A stretch of DNA of 64,000 bases. Source: Prescottella agglutinans. Its GTDB lineage: Bacteria > Actinomycetota > Actinomycetes > Mycobacteriales > Mycobacteriaceae. The translations under genes were made by a program, and so were the position numbers. Every line of letters starts with the position of its first letter. The first letter of the stretch is position 1. The stretch lies in NCBI RefSeq assembly GCF_004011865.1, contig NZ_RKLP01000007.1, forward strand, positions 1-64,000, in the 5' to 3' direction. The notes beneath the pieces are model-generated. The model was not told the DNA's origin, did no database searches, and saw only the letters and a list, made by a program, of their open reading frames with translations. Positions 10,932 through 20,164 of this stretch are shown here, piece by piece.

Positions 10932-11857
10932 CCGTGCTGGGCGGCCAGATCGACACGTATCTGGACCACCTGGCAGTCGAGCGCGGCGCGGCGCGCAACA
11001 CGCTCAGCTCGTACCGTCGTGACCTCGACCGGTACGCGCGCTTCCTCTCCGACCGCGCGATCGACGATCTGCGCGCGGTCGGGGAGTCCGACGTCAGCGA
11101 GTTCGTCGTCGCGCTGCGGCAGGGCGATCCGCAGTCCGGGACGGTCGCGCTCGCACCCAGTTCCGCGGCGCGCGCACTGATCGCGGTGCGCGGACTGCAC
11201 CGGTTCGCCGCCGCGGAAGGCATCACGACGGCGGACGTGGCGCGGGCGGTGAAACCCCCGGCCCCGGGCCGGCGTCTGCCGAAGTCCCTGCCGCTCGACG
11301 ACGTCCTCTCGATCCTCGACGCCGCCGGCGGTGACGGCGCTTCGGACAATCCGCGCACGCTCCGCGACCGGGCGCTGCTCGAACTGCTGTACTCGACGGG
11401 CGCACGCATCTCGGAGGCCGTGGGACTCGACGTCGACGACCTCGACACGGAGTCGCGGTCGGTGCTGCTGCGCGGCAAGGGCGGGAAGGAACGCGTCGTA
11501 CCGGTCGGCCGCCCCGCGATCGCGGCGATCGACAACTATCTGGTCCGCGGTCGGCCCGGTCTGGTGGCCCGCGGCACGCCGGCACTGTTCCTCAACGCCC
11601 GCGGCGGGCGGCTGTCGCGGCAGAGCGCGTGGCAGGTCCTGCACGACGCCGCCGAGAAGGCGGGAATCGCGGTCGCGGTGTCGCCGCACACGCTCCGGCA
11701 CTCGTTCGCGACGCATCTCCTCGACGGGGGTGCCGACGTGCGCGTCGTCCAGGAACTGCTCGGGCACTCGTCGGTGACGACGACGCAGATCTACACCATG
11801 GTGACCGTGAGTGCTCTGCGCGAGGTGTGGGCGCAGGCGCACCCCCGCGCCCGCTGA
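10928..11857 (+). CDS. xerD: Site-specific tyrosine recombinase XerD
   Basis: The 309-residue recombinase resolves chromosome dimers at dif with XerC. The N-terminal SAM-like domain is typical ([23 protein letters not shown]). The catalytic set is complete: Arg in [11 protein letters not shown], Lys in [10 protein letters not shown], His/Arg in [12 protein letters not shown], then His in LGHSSVTT and the nucleophile Tyr in TQIYTMV. Its length and its place between the Nudix gene and parA match the housekeeping Rv1701 locus, so it is not a phage integrase. Confidence 0.92.
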   Translation: MTVLGGQIDTYLDHLAVERGAARNTLSSYRRDLDRYARFLSDRAIDDLRAVGESDVSEFVVALRQGDPQSGTVALAPSSAARALIAVRGLHRFAAAEGITTADVARAVKPPAPGRRLPKSLPLDDVLSILDAAGGDGASDNPRTLRDRALLELLYSTGARISEAVGLDVDDLDTESRSVLLRGKGGKERVVPVGRPAIAAIDNYLVRGRPGLVARGTPALFLNARGGRLSRQSAWQVLHDAAEKAGIAVAVSPHTLRHSFATHLLDGGADVRVVQELLGHSSVTTTQIYTMVTVSALREVWAQAHPRAR

Positions 11858-11879
11858 CCCGGTGCGTGTTGGCCGTCGT

Positions 11880-11908
11880 TTGATGTCACGAAGCGGTAGC
11901 GTTACGAA
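11880..11908 (+). promoter_or_regulatory. Possible promoter of the parA-scpAB operon
   Basis: TTGATG (11880-11885) and TACGAA (11903-11908) are separated by 17 bases in the 99-base gap before parA. This is the only gap in the region between closely packed genes. The hexamers are imperfect. Confidence 0.4.
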
Positions 11909-11956
11909 ATCAGCTGGAAGACAGGACGGGATCGACAGGACAGGGGACATCGGACC

Positions 11957-12886
11957 GTGGTGACACCGCAGCCGCAGCACGCGGAGCCCGCGCACCCGTT
12001 TTCCGGGGATGCGCTGTCGTACGCAAGAGACATCGAGTACAGGGACGTCGTACCGCTCGGGCCCACCGGCCGACCGTTGCGCGAAGTGCCGGAACCCGGT
12101 CCCGTCGTCGGTCACGGCCCGGCCCGGATCATCGCGATGTGCAACCAGAAGGGCGGTGTGGGAAAGACCACATCGACCATCAACCTGGGTGCCTCGCTCG
12201 CCGAGTGCGGGCGCCGGGTGCTGCTCGTCGACCTCGATCCGCAAGGTGCGTTGTCCGCGGGACTCGGTGTCGCACACCATGATCTGGATTTGACCGTCCA
12301 CAATCTGCTCGTCGAGCGCACGTCGATCGACGACGTGCTGATGCGGACCCGCATCGACGGCCTCGACCTGCTGCCCAGCAACATCGACCTCTCGGCGGCC
12401 GAGATCCAACTCGTCACCGAGGTCGGACGCGAACAGACGCTGGGCCGCGTCCTACACCCGGTGCTCGACCGGTACGACTACGTGCTTATCGACTGCCAGC
12501 CGTCGCTGGGCCTGCTGACCGTCAACGCGCTCGCGTGCGCGGACAGCGTGATCATCCCGATGGAGTGCGAGTTCTTCTCGCTGCGCGGGCTCGCGCTGCT
12601 CAACGACACCGTCGACAAGGTGCGCGACCGCCTCAATCCGCGCCTGTCCCTCGAAGGTATCGTCGTCACGATGTTCGACGCCCGCACCCTCCACGCCCGT
12701 GAGGTGATGTCGCGGGTCGTCGAGGTGTTCGGAGACCTCGTCTACGACACCGTCATCAACCGCACCGTCCGCTTCCCGGAGACGAGCGTCGCGGGGGAGC
12801 CGATCACCACGTGGGCGCCCAAGTCCGGAGGCGCGGAGGCCTACCGGGCCCTCGCCCGCGAGGTCATCCACCGCTGCGCCCGGTGA
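11957..12886 (+). CDS. parA: ParA/Soj-family ATPase (Rv1708-like)
   Basis: The 309-residue protein has a 57-residue N-terminal extension and then a deviant Walker A KGGVGKTT (65-72). LLVDLDPQGALSAGLG follows near residue 92 and YVLIDCQPSLGLLTVNAL near residue 175, so it is a ParA/MinD-type ATPase. The gene is fused by overlap to scpA, unlike the main parA, which pairs with parB near oriC. It is therefore probably a second Soj-like protein linked to condensin function. The GTG start is the only candidate giving the conserved region plus a modest extension. Confidence 0.88.
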   Translation: MVTPQPQHAEPAHPFSGDALSYARDIEYRDVVPLGPTGRPLREVPEPGPVVGHGPARIIAMCNQKGGVGKTTSTINLGASLAECGRRVLLVDLDPQGALSAGLGVAHHDLDLTVHNLLVERTSIDDVLMRTRIDGLDLLPSNIDLSAAEIQLVTEVGREQTLGRVLHPVLDRYDYVLIDCQPSLGLLTVNALACADSVIIPMECEFFSLRGLALLNDTVDKVRDRLNPRLSLEGIVVTMFDARTLHAREVMSRVVEVFGDLVYDTVINRTVRFPETSVAGEPITTWAPKSGGAEAYRALAREVIHRCAR

Positions 12887-13722
12887 GCACGGACGTCGCG
12901 TCGGGGGTCGAGGCAGCGCACACGGAGGCGGAGGGCGGGGACAGCGCCGGGTTCCGGGTGCGTCTACGCAACTTCGAGGGTCCGTTCGACCTGCTGCTGA
13001 CGCTCATCAGTCAGCACCAGTTGGACGTCACCGAGGTCGCGCTCGCCGAGGTCACCGACGAGTTCATCTCCTACACCCGCCGCCTCGGCAGCGAGCTGGG
13101 ACTGGATCAGACCACCGAATTCCTGGTGGTGGCGGCGACGCTGCTGGACCTGAAGGCCGCGCGGCTGCTGCCCGCCGGCGAGGTGGACGACGACGAAGAC
13201 CTGGCGCTGCTCGAGGCACGCGACCTGCTGTTCGCGCGGCTGCTGCAGTACCGGGCCTACAAGCAGGTGGCGCAGCTGTTCGGTGAGCTCGAGGTGGCGG
13301 CGCTGCGGCGGTATCCGCGGTCGGTGTCGGTCGAGGACCGGTACGTCGACCTGCTCCCGGAGGTGCTGCTCGGGGTCGATCCGCGCCAGTTCGCCGAGAT
13401 CGCCGCGACCGCCTTCCGGCCCCGACCGGTCCCCGAGGTGGGACTGGACCACCTCCATGTCCCCACCGTGTCGGTTCCGGAGCAGGCGGCGCGGATCCTC
13501 GAACTGCTCCGGGAGCGTGGCGCCGGCGTGTGGGCGCCCTTCGGTGAGCTGATCGCCGAGTGCGAGGTCCCCGTGCAGATCGTGGCCCGCTTCCTGGCGC
13601 TGCTCGAGCTGTATCGGGAGCGGTCGGTGCTGTTCGAGCAGCCCGAACCGCTGGGGGATCTGCTGGTGTGCTGGACCGGCGAGGCCGCGGCCGCGCCCGC
13701 GAGCAAGGAGGACTACGGATGA
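12883..13722 (+). CDS. scpA: Segregation and condensation protein A
   Basis: The 279-residue kleisin bridges the SMC heads in chromosome condensation. The N-terminal SMC-neck-binding motif is clear (VRLRNFEGPFDLLLTLISQH, about residues 23-42). The C-terminal winged-helix part (VPVQIVARFLALLELYRERSV) is near residue 230. The central part carries the usual acidic DDDEDLALLEARDLLFARL segment. It overlaps parA (GTGA) and scpB (ATGA), so the three should be made together. Confidence 0.93.
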   Translation: MSTDVASGVEAAHTEAEGGDSAGFRVRLRNFEGPFDLLLTLISQHQLDVTEVALAEVTDEFISYTRRLGSELGLDQTTEFLVVAATLLDLKAARLLPAGEVDDDEDLALLEARDLLFARLLQYRAYKQVAQLFGELEVAALRRYPRSVSVEDRYVDLLPEVLLGVDPRQFAEIAATAFRPRPVPEVGLDHLHVPTVSVPEQAARILELLRERGAGVWAPFGELIAECEVPVQIVARFLALLELYRERSVLFEQPEPLGDLLVCWTGEAAAAPASKEDYG

Positions 13723-14417
13723 CGTCCGTCGATACCGAGGACCTGAGCCCGTTCGAGGACGAGTTCGCGGAGATGACCGACGACCACCTGGCGGGCGCGC
13801 TGGAGTCGATGCTGCTGGTGGTCGACTCGCCGGCATCGTCGGCGATGCTCGCCGACGCGCTGGGCGAGTCCGAGGCGAGGGTCGAGACGATGCTGTGCAC
13901 GATGTCCGACGGCCTCACCGCCCGAGGCAGCGGCATCGACCTGCGGTTCGCGGGGGACGGGTGGCGCTTCTACACCCGCACCGAGTACGCGCCGTACGTC
14001 GAACGCTTGCTGCTCGACGGCGCCCGATCGAAGCTGACCCGCGCGGCGCTCGAGACGCTCGCGGTGATCGCCTACCGGCAGCCGCTCACCCGTGCGCGGA
14101 TCAGCGCCGTGCGCGGCGTCAACGTCGACGGCGTCATCCGCACCCTGCTGGCCCGCGGACTGATCACCGAGGCCGGTCCGGACCCGGAGACCAACGCGAC
14201 CACGTATGCGACCACGGAGATGTTCCTCGAACGCCTCGGACTGGCGTCACTTGCGGATCTGCCGCCCCTCGCGCCCCTGCTTCCCGACGTAGATGTGATC
14301 GATGACATCACCGAGAGTCTGGAAGCCGATCCGCGATTTGCGAGAATGGACAGGTCTACGTCGTCATCGGGGTCGACGGCGAACCCGCCGGACCCCGGGA
14401 TCGACATCGAAAACTGA
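13719..14417 (+). CDS. scpB: Segregation and condensation protein B
   Basis: The 232-residue protein has the tandem winged helices of ScpB: LAGALESMLLVVDSPASSAMLADAL near residue 14, then LTRAALETLAVIAYRQPLTRA near residue 107 and the VDGVIRTLLARGLI turn near residue 138. It binds ScpA and modulates the SMC ring. The C-terminal 50 residues are acidic and low-complexity. The start overlaps the scpA stop. Confidence 0.93.
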   Translation: MTSVDTEDLSPFEDEFAEMTDDHLAGALESMLLVVDSPASSAMLADALGESEARVETMLCTMSDGLTARGSGIDLRFAGDGWRFYTRTEYAPYVERLLLDGARSKLTRAALETLAVIAYRQPLTRARISAVRGVNVDGVIRTLLARGLITEAGPDPETNATTYATTEMFLERLGLASLADLPPLAPLLPDVDVIDDITESLEADPRFARMDRSTSSSGSTANPPDPGIDIEN

Positions 14418-14430
14418 CAGGGATCGAAAA

Positions 14431-15393
14431 GTGAACAAGCCCGCTCGCCGTGATGGCACACCGGACCGCAAGAAGCGGCAGCCCGCCAAGGGTGCCGCCC
14501 GCTCGACCGCTGCGAACAAGCAGCTGAACAAGCGGGGCAAGCCGAAGTCGGCCAAGCCCCAGCGCGCCCAGACCCAGGCGCACACTCCCACGATCAGCAA
14601 CGCGAAGCCCGCGAAGCACCAGTACGCCGACGTCGACCGCGATCTCGCGCCGATGAAGGGCGACGGCGTGCGCCTGCAGAAGGTGCTCGCACAGGCCGGC
14701 GTCGCCTCCCGCCGCGCCGCCGAGGAACTCATCGACCAGGGCCGTGTCGAGGTCGACGGCCGCATCGTCCGCGAGCAAGGCCTGCGCGTCGATCCCGAGA
14801 ACGCGATCGTCCGTGTCGACGGCATCCGCGTCGTCGTGAAGAAGGACCTGGTCCACATCGCCCTGAACAAGCCGCGTGGCTGGCAGTCGACGATGTCCGA
14901 CGACCTGGGCCGTCCGTGCATCGGCGACATCGTGTCCGAGCGCGTCTCCGCCGGTCAGCGCCTGTTCCACGTCGGTCGTCTCGACGCCGACACTGAGGGC
15001 CTGATCCTGCTGACCAACGACGGTGACCTCGCGCACCGCCTGATGCACCCGTCGTACGAGGTGCCGAAGACCTACCTGGCCACCGTGCAGGGTGTCGTCG
15101 ACCGCAGCGTCGGCAAGACCCTCAAGGCCGGCGTCGAACTCGACGACGGGCCCGCGAAGGTCGACGCATTCACGCTCCTGGACATCAACGGTGGCAAGTC
15201 GCTGGTGAAGGTCGTGCTGCACGAGGGCCGCAAGCACATCGTGCGCCGCATCCTCGAGGCCGTCGGCCACCCGGTGGTGCGTCTGGTCCGCACCGACATC
15301 GGCAACGTCGCGCTCGGCGACGGCCGTCCCGGCACCCTGCGGGTCCTCGGCCGCGGCGAGGTCGGCGGCCTCTACGGGGCGGTGGGTCTGTGA
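14431..15393 (+). CDS. rluB: 23S rRNA pseudouridine synthase RluB type
   Basis: The 320-residue enzyme has a Lys-rich disordered N-terminus of about 75 residues, an S4 domain ([20 protein letters not shown]) and the catalytic Asp in [11 protein letters not shown] near residue 185. Together these place it in the RsuA/RluB family. RluB modifies U in helix 89 of 23S rRNA. It starts 13 bases after scpB and its stop overlaps cmk. The basic N-terminal extension is typical of actinobacterial members. Confidence 0.9.
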   Translation: MNKPARRDGTPDRKKRQPAKGAARSTAANKQLNKRGKPKSAKPQRAQTQAHTPTISNAKPAKHQYADVDRDLAPMKGDGVRLQKVLAQAGVASRRAAEELIDQGRVEVDGRIVREQGLRVDPENAIVRVDGIRVVVKKDLVHIALNKPRGWQSTMSDDLGRPCIGDIVSERVSAGQRLFHVGRLDADTEGLILLTNDGDLAHRLMHPSYEVPKTYLATVQGVVDRSVGKTLKAGVELDDGPAKVDAFTLLDINGGKSLVKVVLHEGRKHIVRRILEAVGHPVVRLVRTDIGNVALGDGRPGTLRVLGRGEVGGLYGAVGL

Positions 15394-16082
15394 CCGCACC
15401 GACCCCACTGGTCGTCGCGATCGACGGCCCGTCGGGCACCGGTAAGTCCAGCGTGTCGCGCCGCGTCGCGACGGCGCTGGGCGCGCGCTACCTCGACACC
15501 GGGGCGATGTACCGGATTGCGACGCTGCACGTGCTGCGGCGCGGCGTCGACATCGGTGATCCGGTAGCGATCGCGGAGGCGACGTCGTCGCTGCCGCTGT
15601 CGATCGGCACCGATCCCGAGGCGGACGGCGTGCAACTGGCCGGCGAGGACGTCACCGACGAGATCCGGGGCGCGGCCGTCACGCAGGCGGTGTCCGCGGT
15701 GTCCGCGGTGCCCGACGTGCGGACGTTCCTGGTGGATCTGCAGCGGCGCATCGTGGAGCAGGCCGGGCGCATCGTCGTCGAGGGCCGCGACATCGGCACC
15801 GTCGTCCTGCCGGACGCGGACGTGAAGATCTTCCTGACGGCCTCCGCGGAGGCCCGGGCCATGCGGCGCAACGCCCAGAACATCGCGGAAGGACGCGGGG
15901 ACGATTTCGCCGCCGTTCTCGCCGACGTGCAGCGCCGCGACCATCTCGATTCCACCCGCGCGGTATCTCCGTTGCGTCCCGCGGAGGATTCGGTGACGGT
16001 GGACACGAGCGAACTGGGTATCGAAGACGTGATCGGCAGGTTGCTGCTGGTGGTAGGCGACAGAACTGGAGCAGTGCAGTGA
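15390..16082 (+). CDS. cmk: Cytidylate kinase
   Basis: The 230-residue P-loop kinase converts (d)CMP to (d)CDP. It has GPSGTGKSS (residues 13-21), [10 protein letters not shown] for substrate binding and [20 protein letters not shown] near residue 130. GTG at 15390 overlaps rluB, and the stop overlaps der (GTGA). The rluB-cmk-der order is strongly conserved in actinobacteria. Confidence 0.95.
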   Translation: MTAPTPLVVAIDGPSGTGKSSVSRRVATALGARYLDTGAMYRIATLHVLRRGVDIGDPVAIAEATSSLPLSIGTDPEADGVQLAGEDVTDEIRGAAVTQAVSAVSAVPDVRTFLVDLQRRIVEQAGRIVVEGRDIGTVVLPDADVKIFLTASAEARAMRRNAQNIAEGRGDDFAAVLADVQRRDHLDSTRAVSPLRPAEDSVTVDTSELGIEDVIGRLLLVVGDRTGAVQ

Positions 16083-17521
16083 CCGACGAATTTGTCAGCG
16101 ACATCTCCGACGGCGGGTTCGCCGGCGACGGGATCTGGAGCGAGGAGTCCGACTGGGACCTCGCCGATTTCCTCGACGGTGAGGACGCCGAGGAGCACGT
16201 CGCGGTACCGACGCTGGCGGTCGTCGGACGCCCCAACGTCGGCAAGTCCACGCTCGTCAACCGGATCATCGGCCGTCGTGAGGCGGTCGTCGAGGACATT
16301 CCCGGTGTCACGCGCGACCGTGTCTCCTACGACGCCAACTGGGCCGGACGCCGGTTCATGGTGCAGGACACCGGTGGTTGGGAGCCCGACGCCAAGGGGC
16401 TCCAGCAGTCGGTGGCACGCCAGGCCGAGCAGGCCATGAACACCGCGGACGCGATCCTGCTCGTGGTCGACGCCGTCGTCGGTGCGACCGCGACGGACGA
16501 GGCGGCCGTCAAGGTGCTGCGCCGGTCGAAGACGCCGGTGATCCTCGTCGCCAACAAGGTCGACGACGCCCGCACCGAGGCGGAGGCCGCGGCGCTGTGG
16601 TCGCTCGGCCTGGGCGAGCCGTACATGGTCAGCGCCACGCACGGGCGCGGCACCGGCGACCTGCTCGACGAGGTCCTGCGGGTTCTGCCGGAGACCCCGC
16701 GCGAGGGCATCGGCGGCGGGGGGCCCCGGCGCGTGGCCCTGGTCGGCAAGCCGAACGTCGGCAAGTCGAGCCTGCTCAACAAGCTGTCCGGTGACGAGCG
16801 TTCGGTGGTCCACGACGTCGCCGGCACCACCGTCGACCCCGTCGACTCGCTCGTCGAACTCGGCGGCAAGGTGTGGAAGTTCGTCGACACAGCCGGCCTG
16901 CGCAAGAAGGTCAGCCACGCCAGCGGGCACGAGTTCTACGCGTCGCTGCGCACCAAGTCGGCGATCGAGGCCGCCGAGGTCGCGATCCTGCTGATCGACG
17001 CGTCGAAGCCGATCACCGAGCAGGACCTGCGGGTGCTGTCGATGGTGGCCGACGCCGGCCGTGCGCTGGTGCTCGCGTTCAACAAGTGGGACCTCGTCGA
17101 CGAGGACCGCCGGTACATGCTCGAGAAGGAGATCGACCGCGAACTGGTCCGCGTCCCGTGGGCCCAGCGCGTCAACATCTCGGCGCACACCGGCCGGGCC
17201 GTGCAGAAGCTCGTGCCGGCGATCGAGACGGCGCTCGAGTCGTGGGACAAGCGCATCCCGACCGGACGCCTCAACACGTGGCTCAAGGAGGTCGTGGCGG
17301 CCACGCCGCCGCCGATGCGTGGCGGACGCCTGCCCCGCATCATGTTCGCGACCCAGGCCGGTACCCGCCCGCCGACGTTCGTGCTGTTCACCACGGGCTT
17401 CCTCGAGGCCGGCTACCGCCGCTTCCTCGAGCGTCGCCTGCGTGAGGAGTTCGGCTTCGACGGCAGCCCCGTGCGCATCTCGGTGCGGGTGCGGGAGAAG
17501 CGGGATCGCCGCAGCCGCTGA
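16079..17521 (+). CDS. der: Ribosome-assembly GTPase Der (EngA)
   Basis: The 480-residue protein carries two consecutive GTPase domains: GRPNVGKST near residue 52 with NKVD near residue 160, and GKPNVGKSS near residue 224 with NKWD near residue 337. A C-terminal KH-like domain follows. This double-G layout is unique to Der, which acts in 50S maturation. A 45-residue acidic N-terminal extension is present, as in mycobacteria. It is the last gene of the parA operon. Confidence 0.96.
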   Translation: MTDEFVSDISDGGFAGDGIWSEESDWDLADFLDGEDAEEHVAVPTLAVVGRPNVGKSTLVNRIIGRREAVVEDIPGVTRDRVSYDANWAGRRFMVQDTGGWEPDAKGLQQSVARQAEQAMNTADAILLVVDAVVGATATDEAAVKVLRRSKTPVILVANKVDDARTEAEAAALWSLGLGEPYMVSATHGRGTGDLLDEVLRVLPETPREGIGGGGPRRVALVGKPNVGKSSLLNKLSGDERSVVHDVAGTTVDPVDSLVELGGKVWKFVDTAGLRKKVSHASGHEFYASLRTKSAIEAAEVAILLIDASKPITEQDLRVLSMVADAGRALVLAFNKWDLVDEDRRYMLEKEIDRELVRVPWAQRVNISAHTGRAVQKLVPAIETALESWDKRIPTGRLNTWLKEVVAATPPPMRGGRLPRIMFATQAGTRPPTFVLFTTGFLEAGYRRFLERRLREEFGFDGSPVRISVRVREKRDRRSR

Positions 17522-17530
17522 CCGACCGCG

Positions 17531-17609
17531 CCGTCGCACGGGCTCTGCCCCGATCGCACAGGAATCGATGCGGATTCGCTGTGCGACGGGTGCAGAACCC
17601 GTGCGACGG
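17531..17609. repeat. Nested inverted repeat downstream of der
   Basis: Outer 18-base arms (17531-17548 and 17592-17609; CCGTCGCACGGG..TCTGC) match at 17 of 18 positions. Inside them TCGCACAG (17554-17561) pairs with CTGTGCGA (17579-17586), and GAATC (17562-17566) with GATTC (17573-17577). The result could form a stacked hairpin in RNA or a cruciform in DNA. It may end the der operon, but it lacks a T-run and its repeated TCGCAC units look more like an intergenic palindromic element. Confidence 0.7.
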
Positions 17610-17675
17610 ACGCGCCGGTTCGACGCGAGTTCAGGCCGATGACCAGGCGATTCGCTTTCCGGAGCGACACTGTTG

Positions 17676-17681
17676 TAATCT
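17676..17681 (+). promoter_or_regulatory. Probable -10 of the tRNA-Pro promoter
   Basis: TAATCT lies 27 bases before the tRNA, where transcription would start just upstream of the mature 5' end. The candidate -35 (TTCGCT at 17651) is weak and 19 bases away. Confidence 0.45.
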
Positions 17682-17708
17682 TCTGAGGCGCCCGAACGAG
17701 GGCGTGGA

Positions 17709-17782
<74 letters not shown>

Positions 17783-17786
17783 CCGA

Positions 17787-17825
17787 AGAAGACCCGGGTG
17801 AGAGATGTTCTCACCCGGGTCTTCT
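17787..17825 (+). terminator. tRNA-Pro terminator
   Basis: A perfect 17-bp stem (arms 17787-17803 and 17809-17825, starting AGAAGACCCGGG) with a 5-base loop and a TCTTCTGCTTCT tail follows the tRNA directly. It also lies at the 3' end of the convergent minus-strand gene and probably serves both directions. Confidence 0.88.
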
Positions 17826-17840
17826 GCTTCTCGTGACGTT

Positions 17841-18230
17841 CTAGGGCTGCGCGTTCGACGGGATCACGGTCAGGAATGTGCCGCGGTGATCCGTGCCGAT
17901 CAGGCACATCACCCCGGCTGCTTGGCCGGGTAGCGGCGATACGAACCGGACGCCGTCCGGGGCGTCGGTTCGCCGCTGTCTGGTACTGATCGTGTTCCAA
18001 TCGAAGGCCACCGATTCGATCGGACCGGTCTGTGGTGTCAGCGCCGAGATCAGACCATGAATCTGTACGGTCAGGTTCTCTGTCCACGGCCACCACCATC
18101 CGCAGACTTGCCCGGAACCCGCAATGTGCCCGCGCAGCACTAGTCGTGGTGTTCGGGTCGGGATGGGAAACGGTTGAAACCCGTCGGAGAGTGGAACTCG
18201 AGGATCCATCCGGGTCATTGGTCGCGTCAT
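17841..18230 (-). CDS. DUF5994-type protein, copy 1
   Basis: The 129-residue protein is rich in Trp, Pro and Thr with a core PTRTPRLVLRG, WWWPWTENL and a C-terminal GVMCLIGTDHRG strand. I take it to be the DUF5994 family of mycobacteria and rhodococci, whose function is unknown. It is about 70% identical over 114 residues to the gene at 18899-19351. The ATG at 18230 has GAAGGAG eight bases upstream; a longer upstream reading frame lacks a ribosome binding site. It is convergent with tRNA-Pro. Confidence 0.75.
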   Translation of the reverse strand: MTRPMTRMDPRVPLSDGFQPFPIPTRTPRLVLRGHIAGSGQVCGWWWPWTENLTVQIHGLISALTPQTGPIESVAFDWNTISTRQRRTDAPDGVRFVSPLPGQAAGVMCLIGTDHRGTFLTVIPSNAQP

Positions 18231-18301
18231 GACTGACGCTCCTTCGTCGGAGGACGAAACCGATACTTGTCCGACCGATGCACTACCCAACGGGAACCGC
18301 C
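18231..18301 (-). repeat. Leader of DUF5994 copy 1, duplicated at 19352-19422
   Basis: The 71 bases before the start codon match the 71 bases before the second copy at about 61 positions, including GAAGGAGCG and the ATCGGTTTCGT block. The duplication therefore carried the promoter or leader along with the gene. Confidence 0.75.
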
Positions 18302-18516
18302 AGAGACGAAGCGCCTCGATACGTTCAGCGTACTCGCCACGCTGCCTGCACAGAGCGCGCCGCGCGCGCAGAACGCAATGGTCTCGCTGAATGCGACTGG
18401 GACGGCACGAATTGGGTCCGCATTCTGGGCGTGCGACACGTCACTGGGTGTGACGTGATCGAGAACTGGGTATCAGGGCCGGGAAACCTTGTGCCCTGCT
18501 TTGGTTCGGAGTCGTC

Positions 18517-18852
18517 ATGCTTGTGATCATCGGATTGATTCTTCTCATCGCGGCCGTCGTGATCGCCGTCGCGGGCGTTCTGGCGAATGGCGGCAGTGAA
18601 CACGCGATCACTGACAACTTCTCCATCCTCGGATACCACGTCACCGGATCGACCGGGACGCTGTTTCTGTTCGGCGTCGTCGTCGGGGCGGTCGGAATGG
18701 CAGGCCTCAGCCTGCTTCTCGCCGGCGCCCGCAGAACCTCCCGACGAGGGCGCGCGGCACGCAACGAGCTCGACCGGATTCACCGCGCCGACACCTCGCC
18801 GGGCAAGCACCAGCGCGCCACCCAGCCCCCCCGGACAGAGCAAGGTGGCTGA
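18517..18852 (+). CDS. Small two-helix membrane protein
   Basis: The 111-residue product has two hydrophobic helices (residues 1-23, VIIGLILLIAAVVIAVAGV; residues 46-68, LFLFGVVVGAVGMAGLSLLL) and a basic C-terminal tail (RRTSRRGRAARNELDRIHR) that should face the cytoplasm. Proteins of this plan are common in actinobacteria, but I do not recognise a named family. CGGAG precedes the ATG by six bases. It sits between the two DUF5994 copies on the opposite strand. Confidence 0.7.
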   Translation: MLVIIGLILLIAAVVIAVAGVLANGGSEHAITDNFSILGYHVTGSTGTLFLFGVVVGAVGMAGLSLLLAGARRTSRRGRAARNELDRIHRADTSPGKHQRATQPPRTEQGG

Positions 18853-18898
18853 AAGATACAACCGGACAATGCATCCCACGGAGAGAGGCGATGGCTCG

Positions 18899-19351
18899 TC
18901 AGGCGATCCTGTAGTCGTCGTCCACCACGGATCGCATGTCGTCGTACGCTCGTTGCGGCTGGGTGGTCGGCGGAATGACCACCAGTAGCGTGCCGCGACG
19001 ATCGGTGCCGATCAGGCACATCACCCCGGCAGGCTGGCCAGGAAGCGGCCTGATGAAACGGATTCCATCGGTGTTGTCGATACGGCGTTGGTTGACACTG
19101 ATCGCGTCCCAGTCGAACGCGATCCGCTCGATCGGCCCCGTGTGTGGTGTCAGCACGGAGATCAGGTCGTGAAGTTGGGCAGTCAGGTTCGATGTCCACG
19201 GCCACCAAGCGCCGCTGATTTTCCCGGAGCCGGCCACCTGACTGCGCAAGACCAGTCGCGGGGTTCGGGTCGGGATGGGAAACGGCTGTAGACCGTCGGC
19301 GGTCTCGACCTCGTAGAAGAGGCCGTTAACCGAAGCAGGTTGTCGTGTCAT
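18899..19351 (-). CDS. DUF5994-type protein, copy 2
   Basis: A 150-residue paralogue of the gene at 17841. It shares DGLQPFPIPTRTPRLVLR, WWPWTSNL, HTGPIERIAFDW and GVMCLIGTDRRG, and has about 20 extra C-terminal residues (QRAYDDMRSVVDDDYRIA). The ATG at 19351 has the same GAAGGAG ribosome binding site as copy 1. Function is unknown. The pair most likely arose by a tandem duplication that was later interrupted by the small membrane-protein gene. Confidence 0.75.
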   Translation of the reverse strand: MTRQPASVNGLFYEVETADGLQPFPIPTRTPRLVLRSQVAGSGKISGAWWPWTSNLTAQLHDLISVLTPHTGPIERIAFDWDAISVNQRRIDNTDGIRFIRPLPGQPAGVMCLIGTDRRGTLLVVIPPTTQPQRAYDDMRSVVDDDYRIA

Positions 19352-19422
19352 GGCCAACGCTCCTTCATCGGAGAACGAAACCGATACTGGTCCAACCGAT
19401 GTACTGCCGAACGGGAACCGCC
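19352..19422 (-). repeat. Leader of DUF5994 copy 2, duplicated at 18231-18301
   Basis: This is the counterpart of the copy 1 leader, about 86% identical. The rest of the gap to 19692 (about 270 bases) holds the divergent start region of the next plus-strand gene. I see no further gene in it. Confidence 0.75.
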
Positions 19423-19692
19423 GACGACGTCGCACCTCGATCTCGATATTCCCAGCCTACGCGCCGCGCACTCGATGGAAGCTCGCCCGATCAGGGGCGT
19501 TGTGTCCTTACCCGCCTCGCCGTTGAGCGCGGCAAGCTCGAGAACTCGATCACTGCCGGCAGAGGCACGATCACAGCCACTGCAGCGAGCGTCACGACGC
19601 CGCGCGTCCTCGTCGACCGAAACCAGCTAGACCGGTACCTCCTTGTTCGCACCTACTCTGGAGCTGTCAGGGGCTGATGAAGGAGGCGCCTC

Positions 19693-19902
19693 ATGGCAAT
19701 CAACCAGCAGTTCGGATTCGACCGAATCTCACTTCCCGACGGGGCGGTCTGCACCAGGGAACTCCAAACCGCCATCCTCGACACGCTGGAGCTCGGGGGC
19801 GACGGTCATCTCAGCCTCGCAACGCAGACAGCGATCCTCGGGAGCTTGAAGATCATCGGCGACCTTGAAGCCCGCGTTGCCGCACTCGAAGCCGGGAAGT
19901 GA
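19693..19902 (+). CDS. Small hypothetical protein
   Basis: The 69-residue protein (MAINQQFGFDRISLPDG start) ends in a short amphipathic helix, IGDLEARVAALEAGK, that could form a coiled coil. A strong AAGGAGG lies about eight bases before the ATG, which is the main support for its being real. I do not recognise a family. It lies alone between the divergent DUF5994 gene and the 20165 gene. Confidence 0.6.
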   Translation: MAINQQFGFDRISLPDGAVCTRELQTAILDTLELGGDGHLSLATQTAILGSLKIIGDLEARVAALEAGK

Positions 19903-20103
19903 ACGACGGCGCAGGAACTGTCGATCGATGTAGGCCTGGGCGGCCGGCTCTGGCTGGTCGTGCCCGTCATGCGTCCTGAACCTGCTCGACGAGACCTTCT
20001 CCTCGGAAGGCCGGTATCACCCCTGCGACGTTGCTTCGCCAGCTTAGTGGGGTTCGTCTGCCTACCGGGGGGCGAATGTGAAGGCGGTGCAGAACCCTGG
20101 GGC

Positions 20104-20117
20104 ACCCGGGTGAGAGA
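20104..20117 (+). repeat. Second copy of a 14-base tRNA-Pro terminator motif
   Basis: ACCCGGGTGAGAGA is identical to 17792-17805 within the tRNA-Pro terminator. The following bases (CTTTCTCGCACGGTCTTT) resemble a decayed right arm of that hairpin. It could be a degenerate terminator or the far edge of a segment inserted behind the tRNA gene. The flanking gap 19903-20164 holds nothing else recognised. Confidence 0.5.
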
Positions 20118-20164
20118 CTTTCTCGCACGGTCTTTCGTTTCGGCGAGGTGGCAGGGGAGGCGCC

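Noticed and set aside
10928-11857. Tyrosine recombinase as evidence of a mobile element
   Set aside because: Its length, motifs and conserved place between the Nudix gene and parA identify housekeeping XerD.
19345-19677. A 110-codon plus-strand frame opposite the DUF5994 copy 2 leader
   Set aside because: It starts inside the conserved minus-strand leader, has no ribosome binding site and runs into the real start region at 19693.
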